A stretch of 64,000 nt of DNA. Origin: Phycisphaerae bacterium (GTDB lineage: Bacteria; Planctomycetota; Phycisphaerae; Sedimentisphaerales; Anaerobacaceae). Location of the stretch: NCBI GenBank assembly GCA_030619925.1, contig JAUXAL010000001.1, forward strand, positions 1 to 64,000, read 5' to 3'. Under the pieces are notes generated by a model. That model was not told the origin of the DNA. It saw only the letters and a list, made by a program, of their open reading frames with translations, and did no database searches. Shown in pieces: positions 8,271 to 16,309 of this stretch; within the stretch, counting starts at the first letter, position 1, and each line of letters opens with the position of its first letter. A program made the translations under genes and the position numbers.

Positions 8271-9473
8271 ATGAAAACACTAAACAAAAAAATTATATTT
8301 TTAGCAGCTTTTATTGCTCTTAGCTTTGCCTTTGCAGGAACTGCTTTTGCTCAAGTTCAGACACTGTATACTTTTGCTCGGGATAAGGGTACGGAGCCGG
8401 AGGATTTTTATTTAGCCAAGATTGACCCCGCCACAGCCGAGATTTCGATTATCAACCAGTACGAGCCGCTCGTCAAGGAGGAAAAGGTTGCGGGCTTGGA
8501 CTTCTCGCCTTGCGCGGGAATCGACGGAAACGTTTACGGCGCAAACAAGGCAGAGCTTAGAGAATACGACATTGTAACGGGCGAGCTAAACGTCGCACTG
8601 AGTTTGACAGGGGACCTCAAGAGCGCAACTGCATTTGCCTTCCATCCTGATGGGAGGCTTTTCGCAACGAACAATGGCTTGGACGCTCTTTACGAAGTTG
8701 ACCTGTCGACTGGCGGCTCGACATTGATAGGGCCTGTGGGCTTTGACATGAAAACATCGGGCATGGATTTTGCCCCCGACGGCACGCTGTATCTTATTGA
8801 AGGCGGCAAAGGCGAGCCGAAGGGGACGCACAGCCTCTATACGGTGGATATTGAAACTGGCGCGGCAACGCTGGTTGGCCCGGTGGGCTATGAATTCGGT
8901 TCGACCGATATCGCCATCACAGACGGTGGAACCTTCTATGTCTCGGCAGGAGGAGTGGAAGCTCCCGACGGCACGACATATGGCAAGACTCTTCTCACCG
9001 TCGACCCGGGTACCGGGACCGGAACGATCATCGGCAAACTGAAGCATCCCACCAATTCCGATATCAAAGCTGAGGTCGCCGCTTTGGGCTGGGGCCCCGT
9101 TGAGGATACCGTGCCGCCGACCATCAACAGCGTCTCGGCCAGCCCGGATGTATTGTGGCCGCCCAACCACAAGATGGTAGACGTGACAGTGACGGTTGAC
9201 TGTGAGGACATCTGCAACCCAGAACCTGATTGCTGGATTGTGGGAGTCACCAGCAACGAGCTCATCAACGGGCCGGGCGACGGCAACACCGAGCCGGACT
9301 GGGAGTTGTTCGACGACGAGCCGCTGGTAGTTCTGTTGCGAGCGGAGCGCGCCGGAGGCGGGACCGGACGCATTTACACGATTCATATCGAATGTATGGA
9401 CGCTTCTGGCAATATCGCCGAGGCAATTGTAGATGTAATCGTGCCGCACGACCAAGGCAAAGGAAATAGGTAA
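8271..9473 (+). CDS. Secreted YncE/SMP-30-like beta-propeller with a C-terminal Ig-like domain
   Basis: This 400-aa exported protein has a signal peptide at residues 1-27 (FLAAFIALSFAFAGTAFA). Residues of about 30-275 form repeated blades of the type GRLFATNNGLDALYEVDLSTG and GTLYLIEGG...LYTVDIETG, the pattern of YncE/SMP-30-like propellers. A second domain (about 280-400) begins with PPTINSVSASPDVLWPPNHK. It ends in a sandwich rich in acidic residues and cysteines (TVDCEDICNPEPDCW), similar to Ig-like modules of secreted proteins. The Shine-Dalgarno GAAAGGAG is 7 bases from the ATG. Unlike the neighbours at 5567, 7099 and 9772, its upstream region lacks the repeated leader. Confidence 0.83.
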   Translation: MKTLNKKIIFLAAFIALSFAFAGTAFAQVQTLYTFARDKGTEPEDFYLAKIDPATAEISIINQYEPLVKEEKVAGLDFSPCAGIDGNVYGANKAELREYDIVTGELNVALSLTGDLKSATAFAFHPDGRLFATNNGLDALYEVDLSTGGSTLIGPVGFDMKTSGMDFAPDGTLYLIEGGKGEPKGTHSLYTVDIETGAATLVGPVGYEFGSTDIAITDGGTFYVSAGGVEAPDGTTYGKTLLTVDPGTGTGTIIGKLKHPTNSDIKAEVAALGWGPVEDTVPPTINSVSASPDVLWPPNHKMVDVTVTVDCEDICNPEPDCWIVGVTSNELINGPGDGNTEPDWELFDDEPLVVLLRAERAGGGTGRIYTIHIECMDASGNIAEAIVDVIVPHDQGKGNR

Positions 9474-9486
9474 GATATGCTAACAT

Positions 9487-9514
9487 GGGCTGGTGGGCTT
9501 TCGCCTGCCAGCCC
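9487..9514 (+). terminator. Hairpin after the 8271-9473 gene
   Basis: GGGCTGGTGGGC and GCCTGCCAGCCC pair around TTTC and lie 13 bases after the stop codon. The following CGCTTTCCC is only weakly T-rich, so termination is possible but not certain. Confidence 0.5.
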
Positions 9515-9539
9515 GCTTTCCCATCAAGGCTGAATAGTA

Positions 9540-9670
9540 CATGGACAGCGGGATTTTTGATGGACAGCCGATTTAAGTGAGGAGGTAATGTGCCTATGAA
9601 CTAAAACCAGCAATTTTTGAGGTTGATGGATTTGTGTGTTATGTTTTTAAACTGTGTATTGTTAACAATT
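9540..9670 (+). promoter_or_regulatory. Leader copy C
   Basis: This third leader copy carries ACATGGACAGCGGGATTTTT, GTGAGGAGGTAATG, GCCTATGAACTAAAAC, GGATTTGTGTGTTATGTTTTT and GTATTGTTAACAATTA. The palindrome is intact, but the small ORF stops after three codons. A different element (9673-9748) lies between this leader and the next gene. Confidence 0.6.
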
Positions 9671-9672
9671 AG

Positions 9673-9748
9673 GTTCTTTCGCAAGATGAATGAAAACATT
9701 GAACAGGTAACGTTTCAGACAATTAGCCGTATTTTGTTGCGAAAGAAC
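9673..9748 (+). repeat. 12-bp perfect inverted repeat containing the TTGCGAAAGA element, copy 1
   Basis: GTTCTTTCGCAA (9673-9684) and TTGCGAAAGAAC (9737-9748) are perfect inverted repeats 52 bases apart. The right half belongs to a block, CGTATTTTGTTGCGAAAGAAC, also found immediately upstream of the genes starting at 17515 and 44691. It ends 23 bases before the ATG at 9772. Confidence 0.65.
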
Positions 9749-9771
9749 GAAATAAAGAAAGGAGCAAGACC

Positions 9772-10737
9772 ATGAAACGATTGACACTAGCATTCGCGGC
9801 ACTGCTACTGTTGTTGCTGGTATGCACCCCGACGAAGGCGACCGAGGAGACGGTAACCGTCTCTGCCAATGATACGGTGTACTTCGCTGGCCACACACTC
9901 GATGAACTGCGTACGTTAGCAGTCGCCGCAGGATACCATTACGGCGAAGGTGGCAATGATGACGACTACTGGCATGACTTGGACGATGATACTGCGTCGT
10001 TGCCCGGGGTTTATGTCGATCTTGCTGGATTTGGGAACTTGCTTTCGGTTTCGGCGTCCGGACTTTGGGGCAAACAACCTAACGTTGGTAGCTGGACGGG
10101 GCCGGAAGGCAAAGTAGACGGTGATGCCAATATTAGCAGTGCGCAATATGGTGTGTTCGGCATTAGTCTTCTGGATGCGCCAAAGCAGCTACTCGTCGGA
10201 GTGTTCGTTTCCGACGCGAAACCCAACCCGTTGTCCACCCCACCCCAAGCGCCGGTGATCCGCGATACTGGCGACCTTATAACAACGCCCGCGTTGAATC
10301 AGGCGTTTGGCATCGGGGCGATTTTGAATATCGTAGTTCCCGATGGTGCAACGAAACTTTATTTCGGGATGCACAATGGCCACGAATGGAGCAATAACGG
10401 CGGTTCGGTGAGCGTAACGGTGAGGGCGGTGGATATTGATATCAAGCCTGAAACACTCAATCTGAAGAGTAAAGGAGTGTTTACAGCTTTCATTGACCTT
10501 CCTGAGGGATTTGATGAGGAAGATATTGACATCAGTACTGTAGAGTGTGAAGGTGCTCCTGCTGTGAATGCTATGATGGCTGACGATGGCAAACTCATCG
10601 TTAAATTCGACAGAAAAGATCTTGAGGGAGTATCACCTGGTGACGCAGTGGAAATGGTTGTGACGGGACAGCTAAATGATGGCACGCATTTCATAGGAAG
10701 CGATACCATCAGGGTCATAGATAGAGGGGGCAAGTAA
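9772..10737 (+). CDS. Secreted protein with a PA-IL-like lectin domain and a C-terminal IDIKP module
   Basis: This 321-aa exported protein has a signal peptide at residues 1-23 (LAFAALLLLLLVCTPTKA). The N-terminal domain (about 25-222) has the layout of PA-IL (LecA)-like galactose-binding lectins: VSANDTVYFAGHT near the start, then LLVGVF, and near the end LYFGMHNGHEWSNNGGSVSV. The C-terminal module (about 223-321) opens with VDIDIKPETLN and closes with GSDTIRVIDRGGK, a relative of the module ending the protein at 5567. The lectin assignment is by pattern only; key sugar-contact residues cannot be confirmed without alignment. The ribosome binding site is AAAGGAG. Confidence 0.75.
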   Translation: MKRLTLAFAALLLLLLVCTPTKATEETVTVSANDTVYFAGHTLDELRTLAVAAGYHYGEGGNDDDYWHDLDDDTASLPGVYVDLAGFGNLLSVSASGLWGKQPNVGSWTGPEGKVDGDANISSAQYGVFGISLLDAPKQLLVGVFVSDAKPNPLSTPPQAPVIRDTGDLITTPALNQAFGIGAILNIVVPDGATKLYFGMHNGHEWSNNGGSVSVTVRAVDIDIKPETLNLKSKGVFTAFIDLPEGFDEEDIDISTVECEGAPAVNAMMADDGKLIVKFDRKDLEGVSPGDAVEMVVTGQLNDGTHFIGSDTIRVIDRGGK

Positions 10738-10770
10738 AAATAAAGTGTTGCTTTCGTAGTTTGCAATTGA

Positions 10771-10806
10771 GGGCTGTAAGTTCAGGCTTGCAGCCCTTTT
10801 TCTTTT
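10771..10806 (+). terminator. Rho-independent terminator of the 9772-10737 gene
   Basis: GGGCTGTAAG and CTTGCAGCCC form a 10-bp stem with one T-G pair and loop TTCAGG, followed directly by TTTTTCTTTTC. This is a canonical intrinsic terminator 33 bases after the stop. It closes the plus-strand series against the converging minus-strand operon. Confidence 0.85.
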
Positions 10807-10869
10807 CTCGCCAAGCGTGTACGCGCTCAGCCAAGTATCAATTGCCTCAAAAATCTATGCAACCTGTGG

Positions 10870-12237
10870 TTAAGATTCGTGCGAATTCGTGGTTATTTTC
10901 TTTAGACGCCTTCGGGCGTTTTGGACATACTTAATGAGTTGGTCGGCGTATTTAGATGTTTGGCCGGCCCAAAGCCAATTGATGATTCTTTCTATTCCAG
11001 CATCATCCAATTTGCGCCAATCGCCAAACCGTAAATCGCCGGGCAGATTATTTTCGTCCGCCGTCTCCAGCAGCACAGCGATACCAGCCATAGCTCCTAA
11101 AGCCATATTCGTCGGCTCGATACCGTATTCCAGTGCCAGTTGCATAGTCCCGAATATCCGTCCGTTTATCCTGAGTTTACGCACCGCATCGCGAACGACC
11201 CTGGCAACCGTATCTCCCAGGTAAGGGTTGGTCATGCGTTCGAGCAGGTCCTGGGCATAATCTCTAAAACCGGCCTCGGTAAAAAGTCTATCTCCGAGAG
11301 AAGCATACTTTCTTATAAGTGCCCTACCGGACTCCTGTAAAAAAGCCTTTCTGCCGATTTGCATAACGGCCTGGTCTTGTTTCAGTTCGGTCATCTTCGC
11401 GTAGCCCTTGACGGCGCCGATAAAGCCGAGCAGCGAATGTACGGCGTTATGGCCGTACAGCTTTGCCTCTTCGAAGGCTAATAGGTCATCCTTTTCGATA
11501 AAGACTTCAATGCCCGGCTTGAAACCGGTAATCTGCGTTCGGCCCACCAAGATTCGGTTAAACTCTTCCACCAGAAAGGAACGCTTAATACCCGGTGCTA
11601 TGGTTTTCAGCTTCAACTCTGCGATTTCAGCAGGGCCGGCAACGCCAGCCATGATCCGTCCAGAGGACGGTATGATCCTGTCCAGAGCTTCGCTCTGGCC
11701 CGCCTCCGGCGGGCCGGCAACGACTCTGCTCATCTTGCCAATCACTGTGTTTAGAAACTGCACTTTTTCTGGTGACAGTGCACCAATCTTTTTGGTAACG
11801 GCTTCTTCCAGCATCTCTGCGGCGCGATTATTGTTTTCCGCTGTGTAGATTATTGTTGCCTGTGCTTTGCTATTTTTCAAACCGTCAGCTATCAATGAGG
11901 CGGCACTGCTTGCTCCGGCGGAGTCATAGAAATCTACAGAAGGAAGGCAGGTGGTTATTTCCGTGGACTGAGCTAAAGCTTCAAGAAGCATTTGCCTATC
12001 TGCTGCGACGTTGGGGGCATATAGCTCGACGTTGTCAATCTTTAGCACTTCGACGCCGTCGGCTTTGGCCACGTTGACATAATAGCTTCCCTTGTTAGCT
12101 TTGACTGCATCGACTATCTCAGCGTCAATCTCGGCTGCAACTATCCGCGCAAAATTGCCGCTTTGAAATGCCTCCTTGACAAACAGTCCGCCCTGGATCG
12201 GCCCAAATCCGAAACCGGTAAATATATGTTCCGCCAT
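10870..12237 (-). CDS. Mannitol-1-phosphate 5-dehydrogenase-like polyol dehydrogenase
   Basis: This protein of about 455 aa belongs to the long-chain polyol dehydrogenase family, which interconverts sugar-alcohol phosphates and ketose phosphates with NAD. The N-terminus has a dinucleotide-fold start (FTGFGFGPIQGGLF). The catalytic half contains LVEEFNRILVGR and later FRDYAQDLLERMTNPYLGD, typical of the family. An extra segment of about 28 residues (GPPEAGQSEALDRIIPSS, then GRIMAGVAGP) interrupts the region between NTVIGKMSRVV and AEIAELKLKTIAPG; it is encoded by a palindromic element at 11634-11720. GTG at 12243 would give an overlap with the upstream stop; ATG at 12237 is preferred. Last gene of the 17.5-10.9 kb operon. 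Confidence 0.8.
   Translation of the reverse strand: MAEHIFTGFGFGPIQGGLFVKEAFQSGNFARIVAAEIDAEIVDAVKANKGSYYVNVAKADGVEVLKIDNVELYAPNVAADRQMLLEALAQSTEITTCLPSVDFYDSAGASSAASLIADGLKNSKAQATIIYTAENNNRAAEMLEEAVTKKIGALSPEKVQFLNTVIGKMSRVVAGPPEAGQSEALDRIIPSSGRIMAGVAGPAEIAELKLKTIAPGIKRSFLVEEFNRILVGRTQITGFKPGIEVFIEKDDLLAFEEAKLYGHNAVHSLLGFIGAVKGYAKMTELKQDQAVMQIGRKAFLQESGRALIRKYASLGDRLFTEAGFRDYAQDLLERMTNPYLGDTVARVVRDAVRKLRINGRIFGTMQLALEYGIEPTNMALGAMAGIAVLLETADENNLPGDLRFGDWRKLDDAGIERIINWLWAGQTSKYADQLIKYVQNARRRLKKITTNSHES
11634..11720 (-). repeat. Palindromic element, extended form, in frame inside the polyol dehydrogenase
   Basis: On the coding strand the order is hairpin GGCCCGCCGGAGGCGGGCC, hairpin CCAGAGCGAAGCTCTGG, GGATCAT, hairpin CCGTCCTCTGGACGG, ATCAT, hairpin GGCTGGCGTTGCCGGCC. 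It keeps the reading frame open. The same extended form is in the subtilase gene at 23793-23872, read in another frame. Confidence 0.85.
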
Positions 12238-12239
12238 AA

Positions 12240-13316
12240 TCACTGACCTGCGGTCTTTAGAAAGCGACTGATTTGTCTCTTGTCCGTTAAAACTGTCATT
12301 TCCAGGTCATAGGTTTTGCTCTTTCCCGGGGCGATGTGAATCAGTTTTTTTTGCTTTCTCGCTTTGGCCTGGCCGATTGGCGGATTCGTTCCCGGCTCCA
12401 GTGCCGTGACATATTCGCCGGGCCCCCAGTGCTGCCAGTTGCTTAGCCAGGGTAATTGCTTCTTCTGATACTTCATAACAAGCGCAAGGCCAAGCCCTCG
12501 ATTGTAAAGGCCGACGGTGCACATCCTGTTTTTATCAGCGGCCACGTCAATAAAAGCACAGCCTTCGCCGCCGCCTCTGTGACTGTCGAGCGGTTTTTGG
12601 CACTTTCGGAAATTGCATTTACTGTTGAATACCGCGTTGTCCATATCCATACCACGCGACACCCATTTCCCCTTACATACAATCTCTGTCCCTTCGTCAA
12701 CTAACGGCCAGCCAAAGTTACAATGATACAATATCATATGTGGCACCGGCGTATTGCCAACATTTGTTACAATATCGTGAATTCGAATAGACGGCTCGCC
12801 GATGGTGCTCGATATAGTGCGTTTTAGTTCCAGACTCGGCCCGAATACCTGAGACTGTTTCACCACCGCTGTAATACTCATTCGAGGTTTTTCTTCTGTC
12901 AGGTCCGGCTGCACAACTGATTCGAGCTCGCCGGGAAGATTGCTGATGCGTCCGTGCAGACCGCGCTGGCCAAACTCGTCAGTTTCGGGCCCGCCAACGT
13001 GGGTCAAGCCGCAGGTTGTCAATAAACCGCCGGCAAAAGAATATAGCCATTCCAGTCCCCGGTTGGCATCGGGTCGGGGGGCTGTCACACCCGCATGGCT
13101 GAGCCACGCAAGACTGTATTGATTATAGAAGGCATCGACGATATCCAGCCCCCTATCGATAACCACTTTATATCGAAGACCAGAGCCCGTGTTCACCCAG
13201 GCGATTCGGGTCCCTTTACCCAGGCCGTTATCCAAAATAGAGGTCTCGATACCTCCAACCTGGGCGTGATTGCCAACCTTATTCCGCCGGTCAGATTTAT
13301 GGTCCTTCGCGGCCAT
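12240..13316 (-). CDS. DUF4432 family aldose-epimerase-like protein
   Basis: This 358-aa cytoplasmic protein has the galactose-mutarotase-like fold of the DUF4432 family. Visible marks are a conserved N-terminal strand set (VVIDRGLDIVDAFYNQYSLAW), LTTCGLTHVGGPETDE near residue 100, LYHCNFGWPLVDEG near 195, and WQHWGPGEYVTALEPGTNPP near 300. Members bind sugars and are found in carbohydrate catabolic operons; the reaction is not established. The stop overlaps the possible GTG start of the dehydrogenase, and the PfkB gene ends 29 bases upstream, so it is co-transcribed. Length is normal. Confidence 0.85.
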   Translation of the reverse strand: MAAKDHKSDRRNKVGNHAQVGGIETSILDNGLGKGTRIAWVNTGSGLRYKVVIDRGLDIVDAFYNQYSLAWLSHAGVTAPRPDANRGLEWLYSFAGGLLTTCGLTHVGGPETDEFGQRGLHGRISNLPGELESVVQPDLTEEKPRMSITAVVKQSQVFGPSLELKRTISSTIGEPSIRIHDIVTNVGNTPVPHMILYHCNFGWPLVDEGTEIVCKGKWVSRGMDMDNAVFNSKCNFRKCQKPLDSHRGGGEGCAFIDVAADKNRMCTVGLYNRGLGLALVMKYQKKQLPWLSNWQHWGPGEYVTALEPGTNPPIGQAKARKQKKLIHIAPGKSKTYDLEMTVLTDKRQISRFLKTAGQ

Positions 13317-13345
13317 TTGCGTTTCCTTTCTCTTTCCTGGTCCGC

Positions 13346-14551
13346 TTAACTCAAAGCGTTTTGCAATGCGTTAAAACTCCGATAAGCTACATCGCTTCGG
13401 ACAACTCTCAGCATTTTATCGTAGCTTTTGATATTGCCGTATCTATCATTAAGCGGCGCTTTTATATAAAGTGACGCGAACAGATTACCCATCTGCACCG
13501 CTTCGCCAAAGTCCATTGAGCCGTTCTTGAACTGGCGCAGGTTGCGCGCGATATACGCAATGAGCCCCGCCCTAAACGAGTCCCCTGCCCCAACAAGGTC
13601 GACCACCTCACCTCCCATGAACCGAGATTCGATTTTGTTCGGGCCGCTGACAAGCCCATCGGGGCAAATGTGCCTCTCGTACGCGCCTTCGCTGACCGTA
13701 ACGCCGAACAGCTTTGTTCTGCCGTCTTTTCGCCAGAACCTTTCGGTCAAAAACTCAAGAAAGTGTATGTTGTTTTCGTGCTCTGTAAACCGGCCCCAGA
13801 GGCGCTTGGCGGCAAGGGTATTTTCAATCAGCTTGGCCTCATCACAGGATGTGAAGAACAAATCGACTTGCGGCAAAAGCGGTTCCAAAAGCCAGTACTG
13901 CTCTACGGACTTGCCCGCTTCAATCAGCTCCTGCGGATTGCCCGTTAAAGTATGACAGTCAACAATGCTAACGGCGCCCTTGCTGCGACACCATTTAACA
14001 AACTCAGCCAAATCCCGGCCTCCGTTGGCATCACCTCTTTCCGACAAACCGGAGTACATATAATAAACTATACTGGGCCGCAATCGCTCAACAGCGGCTC
14101 TGAATATTTCAAAATCGAAATCGTCATTGGCATTGGGAAAATAGGCGATCCCACCCCTGTCTTGTCCGGAGGTGCTGTGAATGAATGTTGTCCCCGTGGA
14201 TAAATGGGGGTGTATGTGGGTCTGCGACATATCAATATCGCTGGCTGTCATCACATCATAAAAAAACCTGCCCTGTGCATCCAACCCATCGTAATCCCCC
14301 CTGCCGAGATTGGCCCCAACGGCAACTTTCAAGCCGGTCCTTGCAATCAAAGGAGCCGTGTTTCCAGGGCCGCCTGCGGTAGCAAAACCCTGCTCTATCC
14401 ATTGCCTCAACTGCTGCTGAGAGTAATTCGGCATATCTTCGGTTTTGCACTTGGCCAATCCTCCTTTGCCTACCAGCTCATCGGCAAATTCGAAATCCGG
14501 CCTTCTCAAATCTGCCACCGCAGTATTTAGAACCAAAACATCTGTAGCCAT
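13346..14551 (-). CDS. PfkB-family carbohydrate kinase
   Basis: This 401-aa sugar kinase of the ribokinase/PfkB superfamily phosphorylates a sugar or sugar derivative with ATP in the cytoplasm. The N-terminal substrate side has GGPGNTAPLIARTGLKVAVG near residue 60, the usual GG..N...A..L motif. The second signature, VDLVGAGDSFRAGLIAYI near 320, holds the anion hole and catalytic Asp (GAGD). It is longer than ribokinase, with an extra N-terminal segment before the GG motif. It lies 34 bases after the NagB-like gene and 29 before DUF4432, inside the operon. The neighbours suggest an amino sugar or polyol derivative as substrate, but this is inference. Confidence 0.85.
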   Translation of the reverse strand: MATDVLVLNTAVADLRRPDFEFADELVGKGGLAKCKTEDMPNYSQQQLRQWIEQGFATAGGPGNTAPLIARTGLKVAVGANLGRGDYDGLDAQGRFFYDVMTASDIDMSQTHIHPHLSTGTTFIHSTSGQDRGGIAYFPNANDDFDFEIFRAAVERLRPSIVYYMYSGLSERGDANGGRDLAEFVKWCRSKGAVSIVDCHTLTGNPQELIEAGKSVEQYWLLEPLLPQVDLFFTSCDEAKLIENTLAAKRLWGRFTEHENNIHFLEFLTERFWRKDGRTKLFGVTVSEGAYERHICPDGLVSGPNKIESRFMGGEVVDLVGAGDSFRAGLIAYIARNLRQFKNGSMDFGEAVQMGNLFASLYIKAPLNDRYGNIKSYDKMLRVVRSDVAYRSFNALQNALS

Positions 14552-14585
14552 ACTTCGCTTTCACAAAATCCGACCCAATGTCATC

Positions 14586-15515
14586 TCAATGCATTTCAGC
14601 TTCACATGTCCCTATGCCGGGCCTGTAAAAATTGAACTGAACATTAGGGTGCCCAGACAGAAGCGACATCGGAACCGAGCTATCAGCGATTTTCTTACTT
14701 ATCATAAGGGTGGTCAATCTCATCCCGAAAGGATTGTCGTGCGTGCCTGCCTGCCAGATTGAGACTTTTTCCGCCTTCCATGTCTCCACAGGCCCCACCG
14801 TAATTGCCTTGGTGGGCACACTCGTAACCACGCCGCCGCCACTGGTTCGCGCATTCTGCATAACAGTCACCGGATGCAAATCCACAACTCGCGTCGTAAG
14901 CCGGCAATATTCCTGCGGCGTTGGCGGCTCGTCTTTGTATTTGCCTTCCCGCTTAACCGGGTCGTTAAATGCCCAGTGTTTTATATCACCCTGGCCGCCC
15001 TGCATCACTGCACAGCGAACAGGCTCCCAGCTCTTGGTGTACTGCGTCGTATCAGACTTGGGAAAATGAATGTTGGACTCGGGCATTTTAAGCTCGTTGT
15101 CAATTCGATTAAAGCAAAGCTCCATATCCGCCTTTGCGAAAGACAAAGGATGCGATGGCGGTACCTCTTTGCCATCCATATACCACTCATCCATTCCCCA
15201 GAAATGGGCGTCTTTGAGGTTCAGCCCCAATTCATTTACAATACGCGCCACAAGCGGGAGCTGCTCGGTCGGCCCAATCGGTCCGCAGATGCCTGCGGGA
15301 TTGCCGGCTGTGGCCTGTTTCCACGCCGTGATATACTCCAGGGCCTCTGCTAAGTAAAAATCTTCAAGAGTGTCATAGAACACAACCTTGAAACCTTCTC
15401 TGCTCAGACCAGCCATATCTTGCCCTGTAAGTTTAGCTGCGTCGTTAAGAATCTCATCATCAAGCGTGGTATAATCCCACCATTGCGGTGCTAATATGCT
15501 AATCTTTCTTCCCAT
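14586..15515 (-). CDS. NagB/glucosamine-6-phosphate deaminase-like protein
   Basis: This protein of about 309 aa has the NagB/6-phosphogluconolactonase-type isomerase fold. [21 protein letters not shown] and [22 protein letters not shown] correspond to the phosphate-binding and active-site regions of glucosamine-6-phosphate deaminases (Asp in the MDEW stretch, PPSHPLSF as the substrate loop). A later segment, [18 protein letters not shown], fits the allosteric/closing part. ATG at 15515 is chosen because AAGGAG lies 8 bases upstream; the longer start at 15554 overlaps the previous gene and lacks one. The reaction is likely deamination or isomerisation of an amino-sugar phosphate; exact specificity is unknown. 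Confidence 0.75.
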   Translation of the reverse strand: MGRKISILAPQWWDYTTLDDEILNDAAKLTGQDMAGLSREGFKVVFYDTLEDFYLAEALEYITAWKQATAGNPAGICGPIGPTEQLPLVARIVNELGLNLKDAHFWGMDEWYMDGKEVPPSHPLSFAKADMELCFNRIDNELKMPESNIHFPKSDTTQYTKSWEPVRCAVMQGGQGDIKHWAFNDPVKREGKYKDEPPTPQEYCRLTTRVVDLHPVTVMQNARTSGGGVVTSVPTKAITVGPVETWKAEKVSIWQAGTHDNPFGMRLTTLMISKKIADSSVPMSLLSGHPNVQFNFYRPGIGTCEAEMH

Positions 15516-15528
15516 CCTTGTTCTCCTT

Positions 15529-16296
15529 TTATGCTGTATGAACCAGGTCACCAAGTTCGGACTTTAGGATATTATCTTGCGGATACGCATGGCCCAAATG
15601 CTGTCTGAAACCCTCGGCAAAACTGCAATTTATTTCCTTGCCTCTCTTCTGGCCCAATGCCTTCATTGCGATGACGTAGTTATCTATGCCGTGATGTTTC
15701 AAAAGCCAATTGCGCTGACTCTCGTGACAGCAGAGCATTTTTTCTTTAGTGTCCATTACACTGGTAATATCAACTATAGTACCGGCTTTTACCTCGGCGC
15801 CGAAGTTGTCTTTGCCCTCCACCGGGTCCATGTAATAGAGATACGGCACGGGCTCAAACGGCTCAGCGCCGGAAGTTTCGACATTCACAACTCCACATGC
15901 AAAACAGGCCGTTTGAGCAAGCCTGCTGGCCATCTCGTGGTCAACCATATAATCCGAAGGGCTCAGAGTAAAAACGATAGTAGGCCGCACCTTCCGCACC
16001 AGCTCAATGGCTTTGAGCAATGTTGGCCGGTCGTATGTAATAAAAATATCACCACATTCGAGGCAATGATAGCTGCCGTCTAATATGCTCGCCGATTTGG
16101 CAGCTTCGGCTCTGCGAATCCTGCTGATTTCATCACGGCTGTATTCGACTGTGCCGCAGTCGCCCGGTGCCATCGTGGCAATATGGATCTGCCAGCCTTT
16201 TTCACGAAGCAAAACAAGCGTCCCTGCGCACATAAACTCGGCATCATCAGGGTGAGCACCAAAACTCAAGACAATCTTGTTACTGTTCATAATCAT
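15529..16296 (-). CDS. PIG-L family N-acetyl sugar deacetylase
   Basis: This protein of about 255 aa is a PIG-L/LmbE zinc-dependent deacetylase that removes acetyl groups from N-acetylglucosamine-type sugars. The hallmark [16 protein letters not shown] near the start holds the His-Pro-Asp-Asp metal and base residues. A second conserved block, [17 protein letters not shown], supplies the other metal-binding His. ATG at 16296 has GAGGA 10 bases upstream; the longer reading to 16377 overlaps the upstream glycosyltransferase gene. It is co-transcribed with a 13-base gap on each side. With the NagB-like and PfkB proteins it suggests breakdown or remodelling of an amino-sugar conjugate. Confidence 0.87.
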   Translation of the reverse strand: MIMNSNKIVLSFGAHPDDAEFMCAGTLVLLREKGWQIHIATMAPGDCGTVEYSRDEISRIRRAEAAKSASILDGSYHCLECGDIFITYDRPTLLKAIELVRKVRPTIVFTLSPSDYMVDHEMASRLAQTACFACGVVNVETSGAEPFEPVPYLYYMDPVEGKDNFGAEVKAGTIVDITSVMDTKEKMLCCHESQRNWLLKHHGIDNYVIAMKALGQKRGKEINCSFAEGFRQHLGHAYPQDNILKSELGDLVHTA

Positions 16297-16309
16297 ACGT
16301 GACTGTCCT

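Noticed and set aside
8586..9455. 289-aa minus-strand frame opposite the propeller gene at 8271
   Set aside because: The sense-strand gene has a signal peptide, a ribosome binding site and repeats, while this frame has none and simply mirrors its codon bias.
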